A DNA stretch of 64,000 nucleotides, taken from the NCBI GenBank assembly GCA_963920665.1, contig OY987269.1:11348501-11412500 (forward strand), read 5' to 3'. Shown one piece after another: positions 1-13,457 of the stretch. The notes under the pieces were generated by a model. That model was not told where the DNA came from and made no database searches. It saw only the letters and a list, made by a program, of their open reading frames with translations. The translations under genes and the position numbers were made by a program. Origin of the DNA: Straminergon stramineum (taxonomy: Eukaryota; Streptophyta; Bryopsida; Hypnales; Calliergonaceae). The number at the start of each line of letters is the position of its first letter. Position 1 is the stretch's first letter.

Positions 1-14
1 ATATTTTAACTGAG

Positions 15-479
15 GGTTTGGAATTGACGGAAGAGAATGTGGAAACGGTGCTGGACGAGGTTCGCCCCTACTTGATCTCAGACGGCGGCAACGTCGCTTT
101 GTACGAAATCGACGGCCTGGTGGTGAAACTCAAGCTCCAGGGCGCCTGTGGCTCTTGCCCGAGCTCCACCATGACGATGCGGATGGGGATTGAGCGGCGT
201 CTGATTGAAAGAATTCCCGAGATTGTGGCCGTGGAGCAGATCATGGACGAGGAGACAGGGCTTGCACTCACAGATGAGAATGTTGAAGCTGTTTTGTCTG
301 AGATTCGGCCGTATTTGATAGGAACTGGAGGTGGAGAGTTGGAGCTTGTGAAGATTGACGGGCCTGTGGTGAAGGTGAGGCTCGGGGGGCCTGCGGCGTC
401 GGTGATGACAGTGCGAGTGGCCGTCACGCAGAAGCTGCGAGAGAAGATCCCGATGATTGCTGCAGTGCAGTTGCTGTGA
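15..479 (+). CDS. NFU2: Plastid NFU-type Fe-S scaffold protein, 3' terminal exon (partial)
   Basis: This is the C-terminal part of a plant chloroplast NFU (NifU-like) protein, a family that assembles iron-sulphur clusters in the stroma and passes them to apoproteins such as photosystem I components. The first NFU domain runs from [17 protein letters not shown] to about IVAVEQIMD and holds the cluster-binding CxxC in [10 protein letters not shown] second, degenerate NFU domain follows ([17 protein letters not shown] to IAAVQLL). It has lost both cysteines ([11 protein letters not shown]), as in plastid NFU1/2/3. The frame ends with TGA at 477-479. The 5' part, including the transit peptide, lies outside the window. 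I place the exon start after an AG at 13-14, but the frame is open to base 1, so the coding sequence could extend to the edge. Codons are GC-rich against AT-rich surroundings. NFU2 and NFU3 cannot be separated from this exon. Confidence 0.93.
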   Translation, partial: GLELTEENVETVLDEVRPYLISDGGNVALYEIDGLVVKLKLQGACGSCPSSTMTMRMGIERRLIERIPEIVAVEQIMDEETGLALTDENVEAVLSEIRPYLIGTGGGELELVKIDGPVVKVRLGGPAASVMTVRVAVTQKLREKIPMIAAVQLL

Positions 480-2940
480 GAGTTTGACAAGGGCTAAGGT
501 AGGACACTCAGAATTGCCTCTTAGTTCCTAGTCAAATTTTTATCGATGATTTTGTAGGTTACTGAAAGAGAGGATTCCAACGCAGCAACATGCTTTGTTT
601 GGATAACTTATGCAGAAGTTAAGAAGAATCAGAGTTTTATTGGTAGGTCAGTTTGAAAATTGCTTCTTCGATAATAGGTTCATTAATTGATTTAGGAGTG
701 TACACCAGCTGCACATCTAATCAATGGCAATTTTTGGCAATTTTAGGTGACCCTACCTCAGGGTTTGGTAATTTGGACCGTCCAGGTTCATCTTCGGAAT
801 GCCCTCTGATAGCAAGGGGGTTATTATTTTCACAGCTGCATTCGACATTGTATCATGGGGTGGAAGGACGTGCTGACTGCATGTACCAAATGTAGGTGAT
901 AGGACCGTGTCTGTGCTGGTGTCACGAATTAGACTAGAAGCTGGAGGCCACTCCTGCTGGGCGAAGTGTCCAACTTCAGGAGTATGACGGTGAAAGCAAT
1001 TGTATTCTACTGATGTAAGTATCTGAGTAAGTTACGATTAGAGTAGTTACCTGGGACATTAATTGGTACTTAGCATTAGGTTGATGGACGTAGTTCTCGG
1101 CTTGCTAACAATTCTGAATGCAACTTCCGAAAGGGAGGTTGAGACTGAAGAGATATGAAGCCCGACACAGGAGATACTATAGAATCACGGCATGGAGACG
1201 AATCGGTTATTTTAGCTGGCGGGCTTAGTAACTGGGATGGTCTGGATTTTGGTGTTCCAAGCTGCGATTGCTTGTGTACATTTTCCGGCATGTCTACGGT
1301 GTTTAGTGTGCCTGCTTACATGATTTTATTATATTGTAGCTCTGTTTTTTGCAAAAGTTTTTGTCTAATATACATCCGTTCACTTGAATTCACTCTTGTC
1401 ATCTGTAGTCGCTTGTGTTTGGTGTTTGTATCTTGTGCCGCTTCCTGGTTGATGCAGCTTTCGCGATGCATGTATTACGTGGATTATGAATCTGGTATAA
1501 TACATATAGCCGATATTATGGGTAAAATATTTTCGGAGATTGTTGGGGTAACGAGTCGAAGGGTTCTTTTTCCTCAGCATTTTGCCGGGAGGGTGGGGTG
1601 TCAATCCAGTACTTCTGTTTGGTATTCCGTATGGTTTTCGGCTGTCATAACCATTCGGATTCTCCAGTTGTAAGTGGATCGTGCGACGGAGACGCTCAGG
1701 AAGTCAGGAGGTTCGTTAAGTATTTCCTAACTGAGACTTTATCCTAAGAGGGTGGAGGTGGTGCCTCCCATGAATATCTAGCTGTTATATTTTTGCAAAT
1801 TTTCAAATGTGACCTAGTTCAATAGTGTACGGGAGAGGATACTGTATGCGTCACTTTCAGCATGTGAACGTATTTAGGATAGTGACTTCGGGGACATATA
1901 TAGAGTTCTGGAAAGATAACATAGGGTACAACTGAAGAACTAATTCTGATTTGAGTTTAAATTTTGTAAATTTTTTTGAATTTTGTATGCAATTTTAAAG
2001 TGGAAGGTTGTTGACCATTACAAGGGATAGCAGCGTACCCGGTGGTCAGGTTTGGCAAAAAATAATTCAAGAAAATGGATGCCGAAATTTTTGGAAATTC
2101 GTTTTGCAGGAAACCAATTTATTTGTATCGACAACAAAGGGCTATTGCAACATATTGGCTAAATATTCCTAGTTTTTGGCAGAGAATTATTGAACCTGCC
2201 TTCCAGGTATGCTAATCAATTCCATTTTCCATCAAATTTCAGTGGTCATAAAAGTTTAGCTCTCACCACTTCCTATTAAGTCCAACTAATAATTTGAACG
2301 GACGAGTTGTTGTTGGCAACGGTAGATGGGATCAAGTCCTTAACAGTGTATGTATTAGGGGAGTCATAGTGGATTCAATGAGCTCACTCAACCTTTGTCT
2401 TCACCACTTTGAGTGGGGAGGAAAGTTCAGCAAGTTCGCTGAGCCGGAGTCATACTACCGTGGACATAGATTGATTCGGCATTGGTAACTGCCACTGAAA
2501 GAATGCTTTGGTCTGATTTCAGAGCAGTATCTTAGTGCAATGAGGTTTGAAAGAGAGCAATGCATAATTATTTAACCGCATTGTGCTCCTGCGAATTTCA
2601 TTTGGATCCGAGTTGTAGGACAAATTATTTCCAATTTACATTTCTATTCCATCGCAATTACTTCATTAAGGCTTCCTTCTTTGTGTCTTGAATCTAATGA
2701 AAAGAGGGCCAAAAAACGCAGTTGATGTTGGTTGAGATTATTTGTGTGCTTCTGCTTTCAGACCTTGGGCTGGACATTTTTTTGCAAAATTTTGGTTTTT
2801 TTGAGGAGCACTGGAGCTGTTAACAAGGGTTTCAGACCTTGTGAGACTTGCTCTGCAATCTGCAGGTTTTGTTACCAAATTGGTTACTGCCCAAAATGCA
2901 ACACCCTCATTTGATCCATAAAGCGGCACTAAAATTATAT
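480..2940. other. NFU 3' UTR and downstream non-coding DNA
   Basis: The first several hundred bases are probably 3' UTR of the NFU gene and could contain a UTR intron. No clear AATAAA was found, so I cannot place the end. Frames at 653-895 and 1155-1673 have no recognisable domain, plant-like codon use or homologue known to me. The rest appears single-copy within the window. Confidence 0.4.
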
Positions 2941-2944
2941 TGAT

Positions 2945-3895
2945 GATGCAAGATGGACACGATCAGCAGATAAAGGTAAGAGCCTAACATATTCATATGG
3001 TGTTCAAATAATTCATAATAAAGTGCGTTGGAATTTTCTTTCACTTGCCAATAAGATCGAAGAATATATATATTCTGTAATATTGAGTATGCTCAGTTAC
3101 TAGTAGTCTGGATTATGGGTGCACTTACCTCAACTCAATTATACTTCTTATACAGTTCTCAAATTTGTTCTTACATGGTCCAGCTTTGACACTCCTGCTT
3201 TACTCTTAGCATGGTCGAGAATCACCTGTGCTGGTGATGAAACGATGCTTTTGCACTAGTGGCATTGTGCCTTCTGTGAGATTCTCCCACGCCTTCGACA
3301 TCAATGAAAACCTTAACTTCTTTTCATTTGTTTCAAAAAAAGAAAAGAAAACCTTACCTGCCACCATACAAACTTTGTACCGAAAGCTCATGAAGTGAGT
3401 GACTGGCGCGAGGATGTCAATATGTTCCGCAGAATGCCCCATTTTTGCAGCTAGTTCTCTCCTCTGCAAGACAGCTCTAGCCTCAATTTACTCGTTATTT
3501 CTCTAAATATCTCTGATTCTGAGAACCCACGTCTTTCACGTGTTAGAGCCACACAGGCCCTTTCAGTTGTAGTAATTCCAACCCAGAACCGCCACTTTTT
3601 GCTGCTGCTGTGCCTATTGATTGATCAAATTTTCTTATTTTCTTATTGGCAAGTGAAAGGAGGTTCCAAGGCACCAAAGAACATGATATTTGGATACCAT
3701 ATGCAAAAGTTCTGAAGGGTCAAAGTTATTTTTGGGGTAGTGGTTCTAAAATTGTTTCTTCCACGTAGGTACATATTGATTTTGGAGATATCCCTAGAGT
3801 GATGTTGGCAGTTTCGAGTTAGCGGCACATTTGGGGGGCCTTCTTTAACCATCCCAAATTGCAAGTTTCTTGTATCTACTCTTATGGCGTACATG
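2945..3895. repeat. Dispersed repeat core FR6, two diverged copies facing each other, with a LINE-like tail between
   Basis: A core of about 75 bp (a tract like GGCAAGTGAAAGAGGTTCCA, then a match to ATTTGGATACCRTATGCAAA) occurs at 3645-3770 on + and in reverse at about 2985-3060. Related copies lie near 10270-10470, 27275-27420, 29040-29150, 54380-54470 and 61020-61135, and in the tandem array at 35.9-37.8 kb. Around 3315-3350 an A-rich tail follows TTCATTTGTTTC, resembling the LINE tails described below. No gene is seen here. Confidence 0.55.
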
Positions 3896-4417
3896 TGTTG
3901 TTCTCATTGGACTACTTCCATTTGTCAATGTTGGGAAAATATGTGAGACTACATTTAGAAGCCTTTTATATTAGAGAGGATTGAGTGTAAGAAAATTTGA
4001 TGAAAAAATTGTGCAATGCTTGTTAGTTAGACTTAGTCCCCCCTTACAAATGTATTAGAAAAAGTTAGAACTTTTTGCTTCTGGCCAAAAGGACTTCAAT
4101 TTGGAGAACATTCCTACCAATTTTTAAATTTCTAGGAACAAAGTCTTTGGCTTGATTTGGAACTATAACAATTTTTACACTCATATAAAAAGCATTTCTT
4201 GTCTATACATCAATCTCTCTTTTAGAATCTAGCTCAAAATTTGAAGAAATGGATAGAATTCAATTGCCGAATTAATTGCAGTAATAAAGTAGATATTCCT
4301 TCTAATCATATTACCAAATACAAATATAGTTGCCTAATAACAATGCCCAAAATGTAAATCTCCTTGAATTTTTTAGTTTGGAAATTTTATCTTTCTGATC
4401 CTTCCCTAGCTATTTAA

Positions 4418-5658
4418 CCCCTAAAGGACCAAATGGCATTTTTTGGCAACATGGCGATTTGGGGCAGCTCACTACAAATGGAATTGTTATTTTTTTCTTT
4501 GAAATTTTCACACAACATGTGCTTGAAGAGTAGCTTTAAGGCCCAAAAAATTTCACAACTTTTGAATACATTGCTAAAAAGTTATTGTATGATATGTAGG
4601 GTTCATTGCTGAGTGGGCAGGCAACAAAAAAAACTTCTTTAAAAATCACTTTTTAAAAAAATAAAAATTTGGAATTGGTTTTCTAGATTTATATAGAGGT
4701 GGAAAGCTTTGAATCATTCCATTTTGATATATGAAATGAAAGTTATGAAGAATTTCAATTGTGGGTAGTTTATGTATAGTAATAGAATCTCTACTCTAAA
4801 ATAAACTTTGAAGACCTTTATTTAACTCAATTTTCAATATTTTGGAAAAATAAATAAAAAATTTAGGTGTAGATTGTTTATTACAACATTATAACCATCG
4901 GAATTGGCATTTTTCAATTCCTTAAATAAATTGTTAACAATTTATTATTTTGAATCATTCTCTACTTCTTTCTACTTACTAATTTTTTCCTATATGTTGT
5001 ACAATTCCAAATGATCTAAATTTTTTCAAGAATGTAGCCAACTTGACTTGAACATTAGAGGAGATCTGGCAAAAAAGAAGGCCGTTCTAGGCATGTTCCC
5101 CCATTGTTGTTCCCCAGCAGTGAGGGCACGACTAACAACAGTCAGCCATCATAAATTTTTGAAAATTTCTTTTGTGGAAAAAAAAAATTTGGTCTTGAAA
5201 TCATCAGAAAAGTCGACAAAAAAAATTTTCAAAAAAATAAAATAAAAAGTGACATGGCCACGTCCCGACCACATCAACACGCTGCGGTGGCGCAATTCCC
5301 CAAGTTCCCCACTGCTGGGAACTCACAAACCTCTATTTGGCCAAATCTCCTCTAATGTAAAGAATCCAAAAAGTTACAAATATTTTGGAAAAAATGATTT
5401 GACCTTGGAAAGTGTAGCTGCCTTGGTTTTTGAAGGGCCAAAAAAAGGCTTTCTATTACTTCAAATGCTTATATATTGCAATCCACATGTTGGAAATTTG
5501 TGAAAAATTTTCCACATCTTCTCAAACCAGCTCAGACACTACAAGATCCTACGGTTACATGAGTCCAAAAATGTATTTTTTCTAAAATTTGGTACTTTTA
5601 CTAGAAATGGCAGTTTTGGAGCATATTGGGTGAAAACATAGTCAAATGCATTTAGGGG
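4418..5658 (+). mobile_element. TTAA-flanked non-autonomous DNA transposon, family F1 (copy 1), carrying a nested MITE
   Basis: The left end is TTAA (4414-4417) followed by CCCCTAAAGGACCAAATGGC. The right end is the inverted counterpart ATTTAGGGG followed by ATAA, a one-base decay of TTAA. Without the nested MITE at 5052-5358 the copy is about 934 bp, in line with the other F1 copies (917-950 bp). The interior is non-coding and AT-rich, with the shared landmark GGCAACAT...GGGGCAGCTCACTA near the left end. No transposase frame is present. TTAA targets with CCC...GGG ends suggest the piggyBac superfamily, but this is inferred from termini alone. Confidence 0.8.
5052..5358. mobile_element. Foldback MITE nested in F1 copy 1
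   Basis: The ends are inverted repeats: ACATTAGAGGAGATCTGGC at the left and TTTGGCCAAATCTCCTCTAATGT in complementary form at the right (one or two mismatches). Inner inverted segments around GTTCCCCAGCAGTGAGG and CCCCACTGCTGGGAAC also pair. The other F1 copies (12514, 16815, 48083) read straight through this point, so the 307 bp is an insertion. The target duplication is at most 2-3 bp and could not be fixed. No coding capacity. Confidence 0.75.
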
Positions 5659-5662
5659 ATAA

Positions 5663-8416
5663 TATGGAGTCTTTTAGTCCAAAAAGTGAATTTTTAATTT
5701 TCATTATTCTATTCATATGGTGGTATGTTTCAAGTTGTTGAGTTCCACCCAACCTAAAAATTTGGACGTTTGCAATTCTAGAGTAATGAATAACATAAAT
5801 CTTCTACTAGCAATTTATTGACTTTGGACCAAAGCGGAGGAGATTTTGCATTGACAAAACCAAAATGTGGGGAAGTTCAAGTAGGCCCTTACTTGATAAA
5901 GAGAGTGAGATCTAGAGAAACATAGCCGGCTCTCTTAGAGCAACTCTTGTTCCTAGTTGCTCAAATGGTTAAATTGTGCTCATTATTAGTACATCTAAAA
6001 TTACATACTCTTGTGCAAAGTCCCAATTGAATGCTGCCAATTCTCCAGACACAACATCCCTCCTCATAATCAAGAGAATTGTGAATGATTTCGTGCTTCC
6101 AAGCTTGACTTCTATTTCAGTTTTCAGATGTGTACTAACAATATTGGTAGGTTACGTTCAACGTGCTTCTGAATTCCTGTCAATTTCCACATCGATCGAT
6201 CAATCCATACCAAATGCATTTTTGTGATCCGAAGCAAATGTTATAGAAACCAAGGCTCGATCAATGATTATCCCAGAAATGAATGTCAGAACCACCATGA
6301 CCTGCTTTCACCAAACCTTAAATGTTATATACACCAGACTCTAAAAAATATCTTACAATTTTGAAAGCAAAAACTGCAACCACGGTGCAACTTAATTAAC
6401 CACAGGCTTCCAACAGTTTCACGCCATGGCGAACACAGAAATGATAGTTGCCGATCAGTGTTGGTATCAATGGTAGCTTTCGCAAACCACCTTCACCATC
6501 ATCTCATGTCAACGGTAACTACAACTAAAATCGTTCTCCATCTAACCTGACTGTCGTCTAAAGTTTTTGAGAGTCGAAAGGGGATTTTAGATGCTCTTAG
6601 AACGCGATTTTTGGACTCCATGTGAACAAACTATCAACTTTCAAAGAACTGAAAATAGGTACACTCGAGACCAGACCGAACATTTTAGCCGAGAATCGAT
6701 CTGTAAGGTTCGGTTAGAGGAACAGGTTACAACTAGTGCCGTGACGTAATTTGAAAGCTTGAGTTAATCTGACTTGGGTCTCGATCTTGAAAGCTTGACA
6801 AAGCATAATGGAAGTCACAGTTTTCATTCATTGTCAGCGACATAGCTGGGGGAAGTGATCGATTCGTTGGCAGTCAGTACTCATGACGACGGAGACCATG
6901 CTGGGGGTCGGCAATCAACCAGCTATGATTTCAAACTCTTTCACTTTCCTTTCGGTCGATCTGTTGGCAAACGATGATTTCTAACCTGAATGCGTAGCTA
7001 CCTTGGCCATTAAAATCCAAGATCTCTCAATAATATTAGTCACCAGAATTTACTGAAACACGTTCATTTCAACGTCACTCGCAGTGTTTCGTAATGGCAA
7101 CAATGAGCACTAGGAAGTGGGTGGAAGTAGTCATCACTTCGATCGGCTATCATTCCATTTCCTTTACTTCCTCTCAACAAACAGCCTTGCATTGCCTTGC
7201 CTTGCATCACATTACCCTTGCTTTCAGTAGGAGAGTTATATATGTATAATTAATAGTGGCTTTCGCAATAATACGAAGTCATTCAATCAACTGAGAAAAT
7301 TAAAACTACTGAAGTCATTCAATCAGCTGTGTTAAGTTGCACTAGTCTGACTCTAAGATAAGTGCAATTGAACGTGTGTCTTTGTGAAGCTTCAATTTGC
7401 GAAGCTTCAAATCATGGAGCGCAATCACTAACTCTAATTAAGTGGAACTCATGCGCCTATTACCACCAGCCCATGGAAATACCGTTGAGGAGTGTTAACT
7501 TAATGGAGTTATGGAGAGATTCCTGCACCGACTATTTATGGAGCTCGCTAGCTCTTCCTATCTTAATAAGTTAGCGTTGTTGTGCAGCCTGATCTTAACG
7601 AAATCTGGGGTTCCTCTATTCTATTCAATTGGGAGAAGTAAAGGAGAAGAATGATCCATTTACTCAAGGCTCCACTAGGATTTACTCCGCTCAGTGGTAC
7701 CAACGAATTGACGTAGCTGCAGTTACTTAACTTATATATGCAAAATTCATAATAAACTTCCTGATGGAATTCAAGCTTGTTAGTTAATGGGCCATCACTG
7801 AAGGAGGCTGGGGCTATAAGTTAGCTTAAGTTAATTGAAATGAAAATGCATGCATGGGTGTTTGTTAATCAAGTAATAAATGAAGTGTATTAAGCTCACT
7901 GGAACACGTTTTATTTAATCCTCCAGTCACAAACTCCCTAACTCAGGAGGAGCATTAACCGATAACCACCGGCATTGAAGTTATCTTCTCAAGCTTTGGT
8001 AATAACTTAGATTGCACGCCTTGATTAACTTAACTTATGGGGGAGTTCAGTTAAGTTATACCTTAACTCAGTGGTTTGGTATTGGCAGACTGGACTTCAG
8101 TGGGATTAGGTTGGAGTTAAGATTTTGATTAGTTTAATAAGAAGAGTGAGATAACGGAGTTGATGATTAAGGAACCTCTTCAATTCGTTTGATTAATTAG
8201 AGAACATCGTCAGATAGAATATTACAGTATGCCATGACCTTGGAGCATGCACATTTACTGATTCTGTTTTGTAATGATTTCCCTCCGGGAAAAAAGAAAA
8301 AACAAGTTTTAGGGTTTCAGTTCTGCTTCTATCAAAAAATTCTGCAAATTGGCAATGAAATTCCATTTCATTAGTTTGTTTCAGAAAATAAGTAAGTAAG
8401 TAATCTGCAAGTCAAA
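5663..8416. other. Intergenic DNA without recognisable gene
   Basis: AT-rich to about 6400, then a GC-richer, apparently low-copy island (about 6400-8200). Part of the island is rich in TTAAGTT/AACTTAA words. A LINE-like tail (AATGAAATTCCATTTCATT) sits at about 8355-8400. No open frame with recognisable content. Confidence 0.4.
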
Positions 8417-11400
8417 AGGGATGTTCCCACTTGGCCTTACGATGGCAGTAAATCGTTGTAAACCATCGTGCGTTCCCACCTGAGTGCTCCACTATCTGCC
8501 GAACCTACTTGGCAGCCGAGGTGGCATCGACGTGAGAGCGCTCCTATGAGCACTTAACACAGCTGTGTCGCTGGCCCACCTCAACACCAGTACTTCGTAT
8601 TAACAACTTAAAAATCTTCCGGAAGTGAAGATTTCTGCAGTTCACAGCCGCTCTTACCTATATGCCGGGTCAAGGGCCCATTACATAAGAACATTGGCTG
8701 CCCATAAACGAAACTAGCAGGGACCTAAGTTCGAATATCAAGGAGGTCCATCATTTTCCAGTTCTCACTTTAAAAGATTTGAAATACTCCATTGAATTGA
8801 GAAGGGTAGAGCGTGTAGGTAATGTCTTTATACAAGAGGGGTGATGGGAAGCAAAACAATCCATATGGGGTATGTAAATTAGGATTAGTAGATGCGCAAC
8901 CACTCATGCCTAATTAAGTCAAATGCAGGAATTGTGTTCAATGTAGAACTTCAAACCTCGTTTAGGCATAGTAGAATAACTTTTTTCAAGAAACTTTGAA
9001 CTAAGAAAAGTTGGAAAATGAAGTTAACTTTCATCTCCAAAAATCCGTTTGAGATTCTGATCCTCCAATAAAAAGTTAGAGACAAAATTCAAAGAGGGGT
9101 TGGAAGAAACATTTTCTTTGACTTTGTGCAACAAGAAGTAAAACACTTTTCATTATTTCATCCACAAAGTGCACTTCTTCAAAATCTTGAATCCTAGAAA
9201 GAGGAGACTTATGAACAAGGTACTTAGTCAAAAATGATCTAATATGCAATGAATATTATAGTAGTATAGCATGAATAACAACATTGTAGAGAAACAAGTC
9301 CTCATCGACACATTTCATGTGTGTAGCCCAACTTCCCCTTGAACTAGCTTTGTAGATTGATTAAAGTAAGTAGATCTGCTACTTAGATTAGAGTTCAATT
9401 TAAAGCTCTATTTTTAGATCAAATTCAATTTTGTTGTATTCTAATGTAATTTTTCTTGCATTGAGTGTACAATTGGGACTCAAAGTTTTAGAGTTGGATT
9501 AGATAGTCACCATTTCATGAATTCAATGAGCACACTACACATGGCTAAAGGCTCATTCTTTGTTTCATTCAACAAAGGGTGCTTTGGATTTCCATTGGAA
9601 CCATGTAAGGAAAAAAGAGACACATTAGAATCCCCAAAGACAAGAATAGTCCTTCCTTCCGGCCCACAATGGGAAGCTATATGTTTTTACTTTTACCACC
9701 CTATAATGTATCAATTTTTTCAAAAAATGAGTTGATTGAAATGCATGTGAAATTAACCCTAATTTTTCGTTCTCATGCATACAAAAAATGTGAATCAAAT
9801 AACTATATCTATGTACAATGACCAAACAATCCACAATGGGCTTCTTGCTTCAATTTGAATAATTTAAAAAAAAAATTGTGTTCTCTATTTCACTACACTA
9901 ATAATGGTATTCATTATCATCAAGACAAAGTGACTTCAAAATGATATTAATTTCTCCTTTTGACAAATACATCTGCTAGCTATGTTCATAGGAATTTTTC
10001 TCTTTGAATTGTATTGATATCTACATTCTTGGTAAAAATATTAATCTTCTGTAGAAAATTATAGCCTTTAGCAAGTAGCTAGATATTGATGACACTAAAT
10101 ATTTTTTTAGTGTAGCATGGTTCCAATATGGAAATGAAAAAAATGGATCAAATATATTGCAAAATCAATTTGCAATAAACTTATGGTAAATTAATGGCAT
10201 CCAACAAATTTGGGGTGTCCCAAATGAATGTGTTTTTCCTCATCATGGAATGCAACTATAACCTAGACACCCTATATGCATGACTAACCCAAGACCATTA
10301 TCACTTAGTGTACATCTTCAAAATCAATATGTACCTATGTGGAAAAACAATTTTATAACCTCTATCAAAAAAAATTTGACCCATCATGACTTTTACATAC
10401 AATATTCAAATGTTGCATTCTTTGGTGTTTTGCAAGTTCCTTCCACTTGCCAAGAAGAAAATACAAAAATTTAACTCTTCTAATAATAATAATAGTAATT
10501 AGGTAGAGTAGTAAGAAGTGGCAGTCAAGGAGATACCTACTTTTATCCTTAAAATGCTTGAGGTACTGAATTCTCTTGTCAAAAAAACTTTGAAGTTAAA
10601 TATAAACTAACTAAGTTCCTATTTTTAGTATTTTTTATTTTGAAATTATTTAGAAGTTCAATTTTAGCATCAAAAAATAAATTATGAAAATCAATCATTA
10701 TGAATTTTCTATTCAAGATTTTGTGCAAGGGTGTCCATTGCAAATATTGATTTTCTAGTATCAAGGGCTCTCAAAGACACTAGATCTTTAAAAAAAATCA
10801 CATGAAAAATTCATTTAAAAAAAATAAAAGAACAAATTTTGAAAAGCTATAAATTCTTTGGGGTTATGCATGTTATGCCCTTCAACCCTCGTATTTTTTT
10901 AGTGACCAATTTTTTAGATTTGACATGTGAAAAGAGGATTGAAAGACTTCAAATTGGTTTCATGGTTTGAACACCCTCATGATCAAACATTACAATTTTT
11001 CAACTCATAAGTGATATTGTTAACTTTTCTTTTTCCATTTGAAACTTGACATGTTAGGTTTGAATTTGTATGGTTATAATTTTAAAAAATTGATAGAACT
11101 TAGCAAAATGTTGGCTTTTAGTTGAATTTAGAGGAAGTTTCAAGAAGCTCAAAAAAGGCCTTGGTCATTGAGGGGTTAATATGCAATGAAACTTTAGGGG
11201 TTTGTCCCAACCCCTTTTTGGATTTTGTCCCAAACTTTTGATTGGAGACATAGAATCTCGAACAACTTTTTGGAGATGAAATTTACTTTGACTTATCAAC
11301 TTTTCTTAGTTCAAAGTTTCTTGAAAAAAGTTATTCTACTATGCCTACATGAGGTTTGAAGTTCTACATTGCACACAATTCCTGCATTTTGAGAATGAGT

Positions 11401-11838
11401 GGTCAAGTTCTCATCTTCAAATTATCCCATATCCTTTGAAGATTCATGATGAATAATGAATTATAAAAACAGTCTCTCCTCCCCTGAAATTAAGCAGAAG
11501 TTCTAACAATGAATTACAGTGAACCCTTCTCTAAAATTTCGATGCCCACTACAATTCCTTGTCCACAGATTTGGGATGGTGACATGTTAATTTTTTAAAC
11601 CATTCAGAGTTTAAGATTCAGACTATTTTTGTCCATCGGATTGAAATCGGTAGTTGGCTGTGTTGGGGTACGTGAGGTCCTTCACAATAAGTACCAAGCA
11701 TGTGGGAACTAGGCCTCAGTAAGAAACTATCACTACAATTCCGAACCTGAGCTGTCAGAAAAAATACTATTTTCTTTTAATGACGAAGTTTTATCTTTAA
11801 GCTCACGGTGTTTGCAAACACCAAGTGGGAACATCCCT
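8417..11838. mobile_element. Large DNA element with terminal and subterminal inverted repeats
   Basis: The left end AGGGATGTTCCCACTTGG (8417) is matched in reverse complement at 11821-11838. Inside it a second, longer inverted pair of about 190 bp (8899-9090 against 11219-11411) runs from the shared words GCAGGAATTGTG and AACTTCAAACCTC through ATAGTAGAATAAC to the AAAGTTGG tract. The AGGGATG start resembles hAT termini, but an 8-bp target duplication is not evident, so the superfamily is open. The interior is AT-rich with no transposase frame. Near 10270-10470 it holds an FR6 core, and at about 11163-11180 there is an orphan TTAA terminus (CATTGAGGGGTTAA), so it is itself a composite. Confidence 0.6.
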
Positions 11839-12513
11839 AAATTAAGGTATTTCAGCTACCCTTCAGTCCCTGCCTCTAAATCATGTGTCTCCTTTTCCTT
11901 CACTCCCCATTGAAGAGCCTTCATTAGAGATTGATCAACAAGTTTGGGTGCAAGTTATGAATGAGGTAAAGGCCTTATTTGGGGCCTTCAAATTTCTACA
12001 GAGACAGCAATAGAACTATTCAGTGTGACGAAGTAAAATCAATACCCATATTGAATGGGGAGGAGGTTGTTACTCCCAGTTGCTTAATGAATTTGGTAAA
12101 TGCAAACAAAACGGTGTTAATTTGGGGCCTTGAAGAACTACAGTGAGATTTATGGGACTACTTGGTAATGGGCTAGTTTTATCTTATTCGGTGGAAAAAA
12201 TAAATGAATAGTGATGAATTACAGATTATATATCATAGCAATTCATAATGGTAGTTATAAGTATTAATTTCTGAATGATTTTGGAAATCATGTTGTATAC
12301 ATTCTTCTTGTCATTGTCATTGTCATTATTCACTTGTTTTCAAAAAAGTGAATCTAAAACATGTCAATCTATAGAGAATTCTTTAGATTTATTTTTTAAA
12401 TAGAATTATTGTATTTGCATTGGTTGTTATAGGTAATAATAGCAAAGTGAATCTAAGTTTGAAGGTGAACATGAAATCGGTCAGCCTAAGATCCTCATTA
12501 ATATCAATCTTAA

Positions 12514-13430
12514 CTACTAAAGGGCCAAACAACATTTTTGGGGGCAACATAGATGTTTGTGGCAACTCATTATGAACGGAATTTTATATTTTTTTCCTTT
12601 GAATTTTTCACACATCATGTGCCTGAAGAGTAGTTGTAAGGCACAACAATTTTCATAACTTCTAACTACATGGTTAAAAAAGTATTGCATGATATGTAAT
12701 TTTCATTGTTCAAGAGGCAACTTGGATAGTTCAAAAAAATCTTTAAAAATCCCTTTTATAAGAAATAGAAATTGAAAATTATTTTTCTAGATTTATATAT
12801 ATGCAGAAGCTTGAATCATTCCATTATGATTAATGAGATGAAAGTTATGAGGACTTCTAGTTGGTGGGGAGTCATGGATTCTATACTTTGAAAATAACTC
12901 AATTTTCAATGTTTTTTGGGAAAAAAATGAATTCGTAGGATGTAGATTTTTTATTAAAACATTACAACCACTAGGATTGGCATTTTTCAATTCCATAACT
13001 AAATTCTTAACAATTTAGTATTTTGAATCATTATCTATTTCTTTGTACTTACTATTTTTTTCATATATGTTGTACAATTCGAAATTATTTGAATTTTTTC
13101 AAGAATGTAGCCAAGTTACCTTAAAGAATTAATTTGAAGAAGCACCAGCCTTTTGGACGTTTTTTCATACAAATGTAACCTTGTGAAGTGCAATTGTCTT
13201 ATTTTTTAGATGGCCAAAGAAAGGATTTTTGTCCATTCAAAAGTTCATATCTTGCAATCCACGTAGTGGAAATTTTTGAATTTTTTTCCATATGTTCTCA
13301 TATCAAATACTACAAGATACTATGGTTACATATGTCCAAAAATGTTTATTTTACTAAATTTTGGCACTTGTACTAGGAACAACATTTTTGGAGCATTTTT
13401 GGTGAAAACATATTCAAAAACCTTTAGGGG
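12514..13430 (+). mobile_element. TTAA-flanked transposon F1 (copy 2)
   Basis: TTAA at 12510-12513 and 13431-13434 flank 917 bp. The right end CCTTTAGGGG is intact. The left end has decayed (CTACTAAAGGGCCAAACAAC). The interior follows the same order of landmarks as copy 1 and reads through the site of copy 1's nested MITE. Confidence 0.8.
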
Positions 13431-13457
13431 TTAAATACTTTCTGGAGTAGTGACTTA

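Noticed and set aside
653..1673. Open frames 653-895 and 1155-1673 after the NFU gene
   Set aside because: No recognisable motif, unusual composition and no splice context. More likely UTR or intergenic DNA.
8700..8760. tRNA-like GTTCGAAT word near 8730
   Set aside because: No acceptor stem or anticodon arm can be built around it.
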